DNA from: an uncultured Johnsonella sp.
GTDB taxonomy: Bacteria; Bacillota; Clostridia; Lachnospirales; Lachnospiraceae
Reading direction: 5' to 3'
DNA length: 64,000 nt
Assembly: GCA_937927235.1 (NCBI GenBank)
Contig: CALBCM010000013.1
Location: 35,130 to 99,129, forward strand
The notes beneath the pieces are model-generated. The model was not told the DNA's origin and did no database searches. It saw only the letters and a list, made by a program, of their open reading frames with translations. Shown here one piece after another: positions 45,401 through 54,900 of this stretch (the stretch's first letter is position 1; the number at the start of each line of letters is the position of its first letter). The position numbers were made by a program, and so were the translations under genes.

Positions 45401-48400
45401 TATAGTACAGGCATCGTCTTTAAACCAACCCGCAAATCTGTAATATGGAGCATCATTAGGAGCAATTTTATTTATTATACTTCCTCTTTCCTTAATCTTT
45501 GCAAAAGTATCAGGTTTTCTGCCCGCAGTAGTCATATCATCTCTTAAGAAATCTACAGTTACCGGCTGACCGGCAACTGTACCGTAGCCGGCTGAACCGG
45601 AAGCTGTGACAAAGGTCATCTGTCTCCAGTATGCCGGATCTCTAGCCATATCGTAGGTAAGAGTCAGATTTCGTGTAGGCATGCTTGCCGTATAAGTTCC
45701 TGCACCGTCAAAGCTGCCTATTGCAGGATCATCAGTTCCACTGCCGTAGATATAGCCGTAGTGTGCCGGAGCAGTATAGTTAAGTGCAGCTCCTGCTGCC
45801 TGCGCTTCAGATCTTCTCTCCAAGATACTCTGGTCTATCTGGTCTCTGGCAATCAGATTGACATTAAAGGTTCCTGAAGGTCCGTACACATATTCTATAG
45901 TTACATCCTGATTCGGCATAAAACTGCTGAACACATTGGTTACAGGATCAAAATCCGGCTCGGTAGGTGACATTTTATAGTCATCCGTACCTGAACGTCT
46001 TATATCGGTAGAAGATATTGGATAGCTTATTATTCCATTGCCGACATCGAGATTGCCGGTCTTTCCTAAGATTATATTAGCAGTTACACTGTAATCCGAC
46101 AAATCAAACGGTGATTGAGCAAGCTGAGCTGCCGAAAGAGGACTTGCACTTATAGCCTGTTCAGCCGCTCTTAATACATCAGTTTCACGTCCCGGTAAAG
46201 CAGCACCTGCCTTCTTGTGTTGAATTTTAAAGTGGAATTTCTGGCTGGGGTCAACCTTATAATTATAATTTACATTAAAATCCTGTGCTCCAACCTTTAC
46301 TTTGTACTTATAATTATCGGCAGGATCCCATTGAGTATGTCCCGGGAATACAGTCTGAACCGGAGCATCATTTGCATTTGCAAACATATATCCCGGTATA
46401 TTATTTGCTATTGACATAGCCTCAAAGACAGTATCAACAGGTTTGCTATCCGTTCTGGTACCAAAGCTCTTTTGCAGTCTTGGATTTATGCTTCTATGCT
46501 TTTCCTCAATATTATAATTTGTAATTCCGGGGGTCCAGCTGGCATAGTAATAATAAGTTTTATCCTCTACAGGATTTGGGAAAGTATGCTCAGCAGTAGC
46601 TGTATCGCCACTAGTAAATCCATTAATGCCGTCATTTTCTTCATACCTTGTCCAATTTACAAAGTCATATCCCGCCCTTGCTGCCACAGGCATAGAAAGA
46701 GCAGAGCCACCGCCTGTTACAAGCTCAGTCATATCAGCTACAGGATAGCCTCCCTGCGGGTCAAACTTATAAACAGCGGCACTTTTTGAATACTTAAAGG
46801 TTATAATTACATCCGTCGCCGGCATTGAGCCTGTAACTTTTTTTGTAGCATTGTCTACAGAAAGATTGCTTCCTGTAGAAAGCTCCACTCCTGTTACCTT
46901 ATAACCTCCACTCGTAATCAAGGTATTATCAGGAAGCTCGGATATTTCCTTTCCAGCCGGCTTCGTATCTGTAACATCCTGTTTGAGTGCCAAATTATTA
47001 TTTGCATTGACATGCCTTACTGTATAAGCATATAAAGAAGTCTTCAGCACAACATTTTTATCATTGGGAGCAGTTCCAAGCTGAGTAGTATTACCATCTT
47101 TATCAGGAGTAAAATTTCCCGCCGAATACGGCATAGCAGTTAAAGTAGGATTTGCCCTTTGCACTACAACTCTTTCATCTGTAGCAGTGGCAGGAGGATC
47201 AACTACGCTTATTCCAATTGATGAATCCCCGCCTATATCTTCGCCGACAGTAATCACCTTGTTGGCTCCAAGCTTAACATTCGCAGGCTTATTAAAGCTG
47301 TCTTTATTGCCTATAATCTTTATCTGATTATTTATAGTAAAGCTTGCACCGTTAAATACTACCGCTGAGCCGTTGCGCGAAGTATTATCTTTGATTTCTC
47401 CATAGCTCATATTAAGATTGGCACCTTCACTTATATCAATTGCACTTGCAACATCAATATTATTATCCGGAGTTGCAGGATTAATTTTATTATTCTGAAG
47501 TACCGCCCCCTTTTGAGTCTTAACCCAACCTTTTTTTGCTGAAATTATAGGTCCAGTGCTTGTATTGCTGTTACCGCCATCTATAATGACATTGCTTATA
47601 GTAAGTCCTGTATTCTTGTTTTCTTGTGTGGTACCCTCATTTCCAACTTCAAACATAGTATCATTAAAACCGGATTTTCTTGTAATTTTTTTCCTGGGTG
47701 CATCAACATCAAGAAAGACTGGAGGATTAGTTGCAGATATATTGCTGTTATACTCAAAATCAGTCGTTCCAATAGTTATATCCACGCCCTTTGGAATCTC
47801 AACTTTTTGGTCGAGTTCTACATCTCCCATAAGGTAAATATACGCCTTTTTTGTACCGGAACTTTTAATTTCAGCAACAGCTTTCTGAATAGATTTGGCA
47901 GGTGTAGCTATATAGCCGTTTCCATCCGTAGGAGCGTCCGGGTATACATAATATACAGATACCTTCATGCTTACAGCAAACCTTGCGGTTTTTGTTTCAT
48001 AAGGATTAAGGTCAAAGTAAGCTGAAAAAGCACCGGCAGCATCTACCCCGTCATTAGCAAATTTCTGAGCCGTATCATAAAAAGCCCAGTAGTTATGGGA
48101 TACTTTTTTAACATTATAAGGAGCCGTGCTATAGTCTACACCTGGATTTTCAGGTCCTTTAGGTGTTGTACTCCAATATCCGCTCCATAGAGATAATTTG
48201 CTGTTATCTGTGCCGGCTCTTTTTTTAATACCGGCATCCACACTAGGGTCAGGATGATAAGTTAAGATATCAAGGCTTGTAAACTTATATGTTCCCCCTG
48301 TGTTTGCTATAAGATGGAGCCCGGCAGGTTTATTAGGATTATTGGTTATATCGGCTTGCTGATGAGGCGTTACTATAGTAGGACAGCCGTCATGATTATA

Positions 48401-49198
48401 AATCATAGTATCGCATTGGTTGCCTATCCAGAAATCCTGATGTTGATCACTTGCATTATGTACGGTATATTCAACTATAAGCCACCTGCCATCTTGACTT
48501 ACTTTTATTTCAGGTCTGACTTCAACTACATTACTGCCATTATTAACCTGAACTACCTGTCCATTCATTTTTGCATTTGCTTTATATTGGTTAGTATCCC
48601 AACCGGCACCAACGCTTGACAGAGGCTTAGGCAAAACAGTGGGATTATTAGCCCCCTTTATATTGCCGTTAGTATGTATCTCTATATTTTGAGGTCTGAC
48701 TTGTGCTTCTGTGCCAAAAGCATAAAACGTATTCCACCAGCCAAATTGATATGATGTCATAAGTCCGGCATTTTTTCCAAGTCTATAGCCCTCCTGAAGC
48801 TCTGTAGTGGGCTCTGTATTAATAGCCTCCGGAATAGCAGCAAAGTCAAAGGTAAACTGCCTGCTTCCAATAGAAGTATTGGAATAGTTCCTTGAAGAAT
48901 CTCCATATACATATCCGGTAGAATCACTGTTGCCATAAGTTAAGAGCTGCTTGTTTTCAATGGTGCCAGCAGGGTAAGTAGAATTAGTAGTATAATTACC
49001 GGCTACCCAAGGATATTTATGTTCTCCTCCGCTAGCCTTAAATTTACCGTTCATCAGATTCTTATTATCCTCAAGCTCATTTGCCGCCTGTACGCTGCTC
49101 ACTCCGGCTCCAAAGCCCTGCAGTCCACCTATTGCCATAGCTGCTGAAAGCATAACCGCAGCAGCTCGCTTAAGCTCTTTTAAAAAAGTTTTTTTCAT
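42416..49198 (-). CDS. Giant wall-attached surface protein, type A copy 2
   Basis: A 2260-residue secreted protein with the type A layout. It has a signal peptide ending near VQA-AN, a beta-sandwich-like N region (VRPEIKVSQDGRWLIVEYTVHN), a beta-helix-like region at about 420-675 and MucBP/InlB-like repeats to about 1355. Two modules (GNVYIVSDDFGNVVAV and DYALIDEDGNVVQ) lie at about 1363-1540, a helical segment at about 1970-2060, then a GGSSGGGSGSAG linker and wall-binding repeats (WYFFDPQ, WYFLNPDQ, WYYLDPV, HWYYFSP). The N-terminal half resembles copy 1 more, and the C-terminal third is nearly identical to copy 3. GGGGG stands seven bases before the ATG. It is the first gene of an operon with type B copy 2. 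Confidence 0.8.
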   Translation of the reverse strand: MKKTFLKELKRAAAVMLSAAMAIGGLQGFGAGVSSVQAANELEDNKNLMNGKFKASGGEHKYPWVAGNYTTNSTYPAGTIENKQLLTYGNSDSTGYVYGDSSRNYSNTSIGSRQFTFDFAAIPEAINTEPTTELQEGYRLGKNAGLMTSYQFGWWNTFYAFGTEAQVRPQNIEIHTNGNIKGANNPTVLPKPLSSVGAGWDTNQYKANAKMNGQVVQVNNGSNVVEVRPEIKVSQDGRWLIVEYTVHNASDQHQDFWIGNQCDTMIYNHDGCPTIVTPHQQADITNNPNKPAGLHLIANTGGTYKFTSLDILTYHPDPSVDAGIKKRAGTDNSKLSLWSGYWSTTPKGPENPGVDYSTAPYNVKKVSHNYWAFYDTAQKFANDGVDAAGAFSAYFDLNPYETKTARFAVSMKVSVYYVYPDAPTDGNGYIATPAKSIQKAVAEIKSSGTKKAYIYLMGDVELDQKVEIPKGVDITIGTTDFEYNSNISATNPPVFLDVDAPRKKITRKSGFNDTMFEVGNEGTTQENKNTGLTISNVIIDGGNSNTSTGPIISAKKGWVKTQKGAVLQNNKINPATPDNNIDVASAIDISEGANLNMSYGEIKDNTSRNGSAVVFNGASFTINNQIKIIGNKDSFNKPANVKLGANKVITVGEDIGGDSSIGISVVDPPATATDERVVVQRANPTLTAMPYSAGNFTPDKDGNTTQLGTAPNDKNVVLKTSLYAYTVRHVNANNNLALKQDVTDTKPAGKEISELPDNTLITSGGYKVTGVELSTGSNLSVDNATKKVTGSMPATDVIITFKYSKSAAVYKFDPQGGYPVADMTELVTGGGSALSMPVAARAGYDFVNWTRYEENDGINGFTSGDTATAEHTFPNPVEDKTYYYYASWTPGITNYNIEEKHRSINPRLQKSFGTRTDSKPVDTVFEAMSIANNIPGYMFANANDAPVQTVFPGHTQWDPADNYKYKVKVGAQDFNVNYNYKVDPSQKFHFKIQHKKAGAALPGRETDVLRAAEQAISASPLSAAQLAQSPFDLSDYSVTANIILGKTGNLDVGNGIISYPISSTDIRRSGTDDYKMSPTEPDFDPVTNVFSSFMPNQDVTIEYVYGPSGTFNVNLIARDQIDQSILERRSEAQAAGAALNYTAPAHYGYIYGSGTDDPAIGSFDGAGTYTASMPTRNLTLTYDMARDPAYWRQMTFVTASGSAGYGTVAGQPVTVDFLRDDMTTAGRKPDTFAKIKERGSIINKIAPNDAPYYRFAGWFKDDACTIPVNDADTFDNSATVYAKFEEDPAYWIDIHFAAGAHGTLNRPAALHTKRDNKWSDIGINDNTDVTPEVNYMLGGWYLGGIKVAPSTTLINGALYTAMFVKKPEVWGLRIGDFNASGHIGPDGSGQIRVRETQAGNVYIVSDDFGNVVAVKTAPNNDVLLFDDLYPGTKYHVQEAAPGTVVSVGQPMPAPVPGVISEPKPVIIPTLEDNYNVGFDPKNEDRAQIVVNPADPDSDYALIDEDGNVVQYPGSDNGWKTPIGRRPSTVTFDNLDPGKTYTVVARKKGDTRVPDPLSKKEYGTDVIANPGDMVDAKKFIVEVRPENTGGVKIVTVAGTAPSQHETGSSDWKVTDAKEKDEVVIHADPVNSAGKRFLYWVVVAGRSRGVSGKIQANDFTFSMSANNIVLRAVYERPGPAEGNDNAIVEEEIRGGALGEYGIEPDYISELEEKLTTPADRVLINTNGADVRYKIIFNKRKVRTPERDAVKEASIAGQDHPTAFNAAWALDIEAERYVDGRLVGRATDSNAEVPVLIQLPNEDTDMMDYELFDVTDPATRPVPKMMDFTDPENTAGYCRFKGRVKGKYVLVYSKAFKLRFFDTIQALDFEDLNNPLRNFYHRLKVRRGEHPDDVWYNTTVDYQIITDYQNGNSTPPIKTPLYDIYGVEYIFKNAWSKKANVADMSAADFEKPQNKFLMTDAVTRGRSIFAYYTNDRPRKEKAWNDLDSLKTHAQDLARSPYLKQEEIAELEGAITRAIARLNQKRGELLNLALFGASGEVDAGRMANYYELQAELDNLGRLVRKYEELIDKRNNNFIGRTGGSSGGGSGSAGKGIGSAARPFEHVGERTFMLGVDGNWKINESTGRWSFVLNGGLPLNNTWGKIQYSDEKTNKLLTKWYFFDPQSSMVQGWYHDVGADKWYFLNPDQGADAGQMIMGWYKDAAGFWYYLDPVVGEMYTGWCRIGEHWYYFSPISVEGHPKGSLYVSTATPDGYKVNYNGEWVQ
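43467..43876 (-). repeat. 410-bp block identical to 57585-57994 (copy 2 side)
   Basis: Compared base by base with the type A copy 3 gene, this stretch shows no difference I can find, including third codon positions. It is bounded by a G/A mismatch at 43466 and a cluster of differences from 43877. Offset between copies is 14118. It encodes the segment from TDYQNGNSTP back to YVDGRLV. Confidence 0.85.
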
Positions 49199-49810
49199 TT
49201 AATTACCCCCTATACCATTTTTTCTCTGTAAAAACTATTTAATAATGTTAAATAATTTATTATTTATTGTTTTTTGTACTCTAAATAGTCATTACCATAT
49301 TTTCTTCTTGGATACTGCAGATTAAAAGCAATATAGCCACACTTGGCTAGCTGCCATTCTAAATATATGTTTTCTCTATCATTGGTCAACAGCCTCCCTT
49401 CATTGAGTCTGCAAATTTAGTTTTTGCAGAGGTATCTCTTATATTATTTATTAAAAATCAAGTCACAGTTGTCTTTCAACATCAATATACTCAGTCTAAA
49501 TATTTATTACAGTATAGCATATTTATAATTTTTTTACAATTCTATCAAACTTGCTTTTTATAATTTTTCAATTTCAATTAATTTAATTGCTCTAAAGCAA
49601 AAAAAGAAACTTTGTGAAACACTAATTAGGGAGTTGCCAAATCCGTTAATTTTGTTAAAGCCAGTACTTTTAGCTTCCTCATCCGCGATTTACCATATCT
49701 TTACTTTATATAGTGCATAATATAAAACAACTTTTATAATTCAGTTTCAAAGCAGGTCAAGGCAACTATCTTGACCAACAATATTAAATAAACTTATAAA
49801 GGAGATACGA
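49199..49810. other. Divergent 612-bp intergenic region with long leaders
   Basis: Separates type A copy 2 (minus) from the MBG-type gene (plus). The minus side carries the copy 2 promoter and a leader of about 300 nt. A weak open frame of 41 codons (49264-49389, minus, TTG start) is seen there without a properly spaced ribosome site. On the plus side, AAAGGAG precedes the ATG at 49811, but I cannot identify a convincing promoter. No RNA gene or repeat is recognised. Confidence 0.5.
49511..49539 (-). promoter_or_regulatory. Promoter of type A copy 2 operon
   Basis: Minus-strand TTGTAA (49539-49534) and TATACT (49516-49511) with a 17-bp spacer. The boxes are the same as for copy 1. The leader to the ATG at 49198 is about 300 nt. 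Confidence 0.6.
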
Positions 49811-51784
49811 ATGAAGAAAAATCGAATTAAATTAGTAAGAACCCTCATATTTACAGGTTGTCTTTCACTCACAGCCGCAGCTTCGCCTATTTATCTTACT
49901 GCAAGTTATGCAGCAAGCAGCACGGTGGCAGCTCACAATGTAGATATTACCCCTCCAGCAGGTACATCAGATATCAGTACCTATATCAAAAATAAAATTT
50001 TGGCAGCTTTAACTACACATGATACAATCAGAGTGACAGGCAATGCAGCTATCACTGATCCTAATGCCCCAAGTGTAGAAATCACTATTCCAAACGGAAA
50101 AAAAATAATCTGGGAAGCTTCTCTTTCAAGCAATTCTATTAATCCCATATTAAGCATTAATTCTCAGAATGACGAAGATCAGGTTGAATTTGAATTTGCT
50201 GAAGGCAGCTTAATCGCGGAAGCTAATCCGTGCCTGGTCTTTCATCCAAATAAACATATAAATCTTAAAATTAGCGGTGGAAAAATCATTCAAAAGGGAA
50301 ATGCCAATACCCCTGCTGTTATATTCAGAGGAAGCGGAAGCTTTAATATGAGCGGAGGAAGAATTATTAATTATGCTGCCAGCAACCCTGCCCTCTTAAT
50401 ATCTCCAAGTCCCGATGCCAATGCTCCACTCAATATAAGCGGCGGCGTACTCGCAGCAAACGGCAACCAAAATACTGCAAATTTGGAAAACGGTGGAAAC
50501 AGCGTAATAGCTTTATCACTCCATACCGCAGGAAGCCATGCTGTAACTATAGATGCAAGCAAGACTTCTATTATAGCTTGGGATAAATACGAATATGATC
50601 ATACCCTTCCAGCTATATCCTATGTAGGAGGCGGTTACGATAGCAGACATCTCAGCACCTATCCAGGCTCTTCTACCACTGTGTCTTGGATTAAAAACAG
50701 CAATGGTGTGGCTGCAATAAAATATACTAATCCTAATGGTGAGAGCGGAGCTATAGAGCAGCAGACCGCTGCCGTAGAAAACATTAATTTCCCGACAGCT
50801 CCTACTAATCTTACATATGATAAAACTGAAAAGGGACTTAATGATTTTACTGCCCCTGACGGCAGCACGGTTACCTTTAAATATGAGGGAATTAACGGCA
50901 CTGACTATGCTTTAAGTCCCCACAAACCTAAAGATGCAGGCGAATATAAGGTAAGTGCCGCTCTTTCAAATTTCTATGGCGGATTAACAGTAAACTTAGG
51001 TACCTTAAAAATTAATAAAAGACCAATCACTCTTAAAGTAGCAAACCAGACTATAAATAAAGACAGTATGCTGCCTGCTCTTCCTCAAAGCTTTGCAGAT
51101 TTTAGCATAGAAAATTTGGCAGAGGGAGACAACAATCAGGATGCTCTCAATACTGTACCAGATTTTTCCTGGAATACAGACGGGCATACTGCCGGTACCT
51201 TCTCTGTAATTACAACCTCTGGTATAAACTACAAAAATAATTATATGGCAGCAAGTCAGGCGCTTACAGGTGCTCTTACAGTAGCCGATCACGGCGGGAC
51301 TGCCTCGGGTAATAATACTGCTCCGGGAAATACCGGTAAGCAAAAGGCTCCAGGCAAAGCTACACCAAGCAACCCTGACAAGGCAACTCCAAGTAACCCG
51401 AAACCGAATCCTTCTAATCCTTCAAAAAAAAGAAATAGAAGAGGTTCAAGAAGATCAGGTTCAGGCTCATCCACTAAAAATTTAAAAGTTATCACTAAAA
51501 CCACTCAGGGAACTTGGATGCAGGACAGCAAAGGCTGGTGGTTCAAAGAAACCAATGGCTCCTACCCTAAGTCCAAATGGCTGCAATTAACTTATAATAA
51601 TAAAAATGACTGGTACTATTTTGATGAGCAGGGTTATATGGTGACAGGCTGGAGGCTTATAGATGGCAAATGGTATTATTTGTACGAAAAAACTGAAGGA
51701 AGTAATGTGAAAGGAGCAATGGCTTATAATACCGTTATCTCCGGCTACCGTGTCGGCAGTAACGGTGCCTGGATTCAAAAGTAG
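49811..51784 (+). CDS. Secreted MBG-domain protein with C-terminal wall-binding repeats
   Basis: A 657-residue exported protein. The signal peptide spans about residues 1-36 (to SYAAS). FTGC inside it resembles a lipobox, but the hydrophobic stretch continues, so signal peptidase I cleavage is likelier. Residues about 40-300 look like a beta-helix (NLKISGGKIIQKG, FNMSGGRIINY, LNISGGVLAANG). Two MBG-like beta domains follow (about 325-400, with LTYDKTEKGLNDF and DAGEYKVSAAL; and about 400-490, from KRPITLKVANQTI). Next come a linker with repeated PSNP and basic RNRRGSRRS, and aromatic wall-binding repeats (WWFKETNG, WYYFDEQGYMVTGW, WYYLYEK). The tail GYRVGSNGAW matches the giants. It is the only plus-strand gene in the array. 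Confidence 0.8.
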   Translation: MKKNRIKLVRTLIFTGCLSLTAAASPIYLTASYAASSTVAAHNVDITPPAGTSDISTYIKNKILAALTTHDTIRVTGNAAITDPNAPSVEITIPNGKKIIWEASLSSNSINPILSINSQNDEDQVEFEFAEGSLIAEANPCLVFHPNKHINLKISGGKIIQKGNANTPAVIFRGSGSFNMSGGRIINYAASNPALLISPSPDANAPLNISGGVLAANGNQNTANLENGGNSVIALSLHTAGSHAVTIDASKTSIIAWDKYEYDHTLPAISYVGGGYDSRHLSTYPGSSTTVSWIKNSNGVAAIKYTNPNGESGAIEQQTAAVENINFPTAPTNLTYDKTEKGLNDFTAPDGSTVTFKYEGINGTDYALSPHKPKDAGEYKVSAALSNFYGGLTVNLGTLKINKRPITLKVANQTINKDSMLPALPQSFADFSIENLAEGDNNQDALNTVPDFSWNTDGHTAGTFSVITTSGINYKNNYMAASQALTGALTVADHGGTASGNNTAPGNTGKQKAPGKATPSNPDKATPSNPKPNPSNPSKKRNRRGSRRSGSGSSTKNLKVITKTTQGTWMQDSKGWWFKETNGSYPKSKWLQLTYNNKNDWYYFDEQGYMVTGWRLIDGKWYYLYEKTEGSNVKGAMAYNTVISGYRVGSNGAWIQK

Positions 51785-51814
51785 CTTATCTAAATAAATA
51801 TAAATCAAATTTAT

Positions 51815-51871
51815 AACAGGAGATACCGCAAAATCATCAAAACGATAATTTTGCGGTATCTCCTGTTTTTT
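51815..51871 (+). terminator. Terminator of the MBG-type gene
   Basis: A 20-bp perfect stem, AACAGGAGATACCGCAAAAT (51815-51834) with its complement at 51848-51867, 13-base loop, then a T-run to 51871. It stands back to back with the terminator of the convergent type B gene. Confidence 0.9.
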
Positions 51872-51882
51872 CATTTTTACAC

Positions 51883-51936
51883 AAAAAGGAGCTGCTGCTC
51901 CATAGGTTGATATTCTCACCTATTTTGCAACAGCCC
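51883..51936 (-). terminator. Terminator of the copy 3 A-B operon
   Basis: Minus-strand GGGCTGTTGC (51936-51927) pairs with GCAGCAGCTCC (51898-51888), with an inner ATAGGT/ACCTAT stem, then TTTTT. It is homologous to the hairpin at 37754-37808. Confidence 0.8.
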
Positions 51937-51980
51937 TTAGCTATCTTTCAATAGCTTTATTTATGTTAATACAGTAATAA

Positions 51981-54900
51981 TTATTTCCATACTCCATTTG
52001 AGTCTACACTATAACCGTCAGGAGTGGTTTCATTCATATATAATGAGCCGTATGGATGTCTTTCATCAGTATCCTTGGTGAAGTAATACCATTTTTCGCC
52101 TATACTGCTCCAATCAACAGACATACTGCCGTCGGCAGGCTTTAAATAATACCATTTATTATCATTGCTGTTAAAATGCCAGCCAGTCTTCATCTCTCCA
52201 AAGAATCCGTCATGATTTTCCGACAAGTAGTACCAGGTATTATTTGAAGCTTCATGGTACCAGCCACTGTCCATTACACCGTCGTCATTAAAATGATACC
52301 AGCCTGTTCTAGTTACTCCGTCATAGGTGTATGAAAGTCTTGCCCAGCCTTTAAGCTTTGAACCTGAGCTGAGGTTAAAGTTCCAGATATGGTTTGCGGA
52401 ATCGACAAGCTTCCAGCTTCCGTCATAGCCTACTCTGACAGAAGAATTATCGGCTATTATGCCTCTGCTGCCTCCTCCGCCACCGCCGGAACCTCCGCCG
52501 CTGCCGCCTCCTCCGCCGGAGCTGCCTCCGGTTACAGAGTCTACAACACCGCTCAAGTAATTAAGCTCAGCAAGCAATTCACTGGTAGTTGCTTTTCTAG
52601 GGTTGGTTTTATTAATTAAAGCTGTGGCTGAAGCTAAAGCAACCTCAAGCAAGCCCTTATTATTTTCGGTAAGTCCTCTCCTGAAAAGCTGCTTTGCGGA
52701 AGCAATCCTTTTAACTAAATCATCATAGGCTTTAGCTCTCTCAGTTTTATCATCACTATAATACAGATAATATACCTTATCTGAATCAAGCGGAGTCTTA
52801 TCAGCTTCATCTACAAGTGTCAGTGCAGCCTTGGTACTGCTTATACCTCTATAAGTCCAGGTTATACCTTCTAAGTCAACACCCTCATCACCTGAGATAA
52901 AGCTGCTGTACTCAGAGCTGTGGTCTGCAAGTGATTCTCCATCTCTCAGCACTACCGCAGTCTTCCAGACATCCGTCCTTGAGCTTCTGATATCAACTCT
53001 GCGGCTAGGAGTGCTTGAGTATCCGAAAGCATAGTATACGCCGTTTTCAACTTTTTTATCAAACATACCGCTGTAATTATCTCTGTCTTCAAGACTTTCA
53101 AGACCGTCTTCCAAAACAGCAGAAGCTGCATGCAAATCATCAAGCTTATGCATTACATATTTATTGCCGGGTACTAAAGCTCCTGTATCTATAGAGGTAG
53201 TAAGCTCAGGAACATCGCCTCCATATACAATCCAGTTGGTACCGTCATGAGTATATTCTACTACAACGCGCATCACCCACAAGCCTTTATAGCCAATGCC
53301 TTCATCCACCTGGATTAACTGCTTGGTATCATTTGGCATAGGTGTTTTATAAATATGCAGTCTAAACCTGTTTTCAGGTCCTGCCTCCGAATCCGGAATC
53401 AGCTCTGTAGGCTTAACAACTCCTATTTCTCTGCCATCATGCGCAGAATTATCAAACTGTGAGGGGTCAGTCCATTTGGAAGCTGATTCATATACAGCCT
53501 GTAGCTTAACCTCATTAGCCGGCATAATAAATTGTACACTCTGACCTGCTTTATTAAGAGCAGTATTGCTTATACCGTTTATTGCTGCAAACTCGCTGAA
53601 GAAATTGCCGTTTGCATCCTGCGGGTCTACGGTTATCTGGACGCTGCTTCCAGGTCTGACTGCACTGAGGTCAGGATTGCCTGGGTCTAACTGTATGTTT
53701 ACTCCTGCAGGAACAGCCACCTTTACTTCATAAGTGCTTTTATTAATTGTTATATTAGAAGTATTTACAAGCTGTCCCGGTCCCTTAGCAGTTTCCGGAG
53801 TATTATCACCCACTGGTCTTACTACTATATAATAATTCTTATCAAGCTCAAGATTGTCAAAAGTAAGTGCACCTCCATCCGGATTTGGACTTGTAAAGGT
53901 CTTTACCACGTTTCCGGCATCATCCAAAAGAGCATATTGATGAGCTTTTGTAGTAGGGTCTACCTTGATGGCAGCCTTTCCTCTATGTGCACTGTCTTCA
54001 ACTACCATAGGATTGTACACATGAGGTATGCTTACTTCTGTACCGGCTGAAGCGCTTGTCACTGTTGAGATATCCTGTCCCGGATTTACAATTTCATTGG
54101 AAGGTACCGTATAGAGATTGTACTTTTCACCAGGGTGAATGAAAAATCCGCTGTGCCCGTGACCGTCATCCTCGTAGCCTGAAATTTTTCCGTTACCGCT
54201 AAGTACATCTCCGCCGCTGACTACCTTAATAACCTTTCCTTGTAAATCAGTTATAACATAGTTTAATCTGACATCCACCGGAGCCGGATTTGTCTGGTCC
54301 ACATTGATTGCCGGGATTGCCGCCGCATCAATTTCACCGGCAGCCTGAGGCTGATATGCAGAAGGATTAGGAGTATTTGGAATAGCATATACCACATAGG
54401 TTCCCTCTGTAATCTCCTGATTAGGATCATTCATAACCACCAAGCTGTTTTTTCTCATCCACTGAATATTATAAGCTGATGGATTATGATTAGTGGTTTG
54501 TATATCTCCTGATATGTCGCCCCACTTTAAGGTCTTCGGCGTACCGTCAGCATTTTTATTTAAAAGTTCAATAATTTTAACACTGTCGATGCTGACCTTG
54601 CTTGGATCAGCCTCTTCAAGGGTAATCTTAGTCCAGTCAGAAGGCTTTTTAACAAAAGTAGCTCTTAAAGTAATAGTATTACCTTGAATATCTGAGTTCT
54701 GGAAATTATGAGTCCAAGGAATAGTAATCGGCGTACTTGTGCCGAGCTTATTCATATACGACCACTGAGCAAAAGTATAGCCTGCATCAGGCTTTGGCGT
54801 ATGCAGTACACCGTTAGGTATCTCAAGTGTAAAGCCTGTTGAGGTTTTATTTGTTTTAATAATCTTAATCTGCTGTGAAGGATTATTGATAGGGTCATAA

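Noticed and set aside
49827..49870. Lipoprotein signal (FTGC) in the MBG-type protein
   Set aside because: The -3 residue is Phe, and the hydrophobic region runs on well past the Cys to a typical signal peptidase I site, so a lipobox is unlikely.
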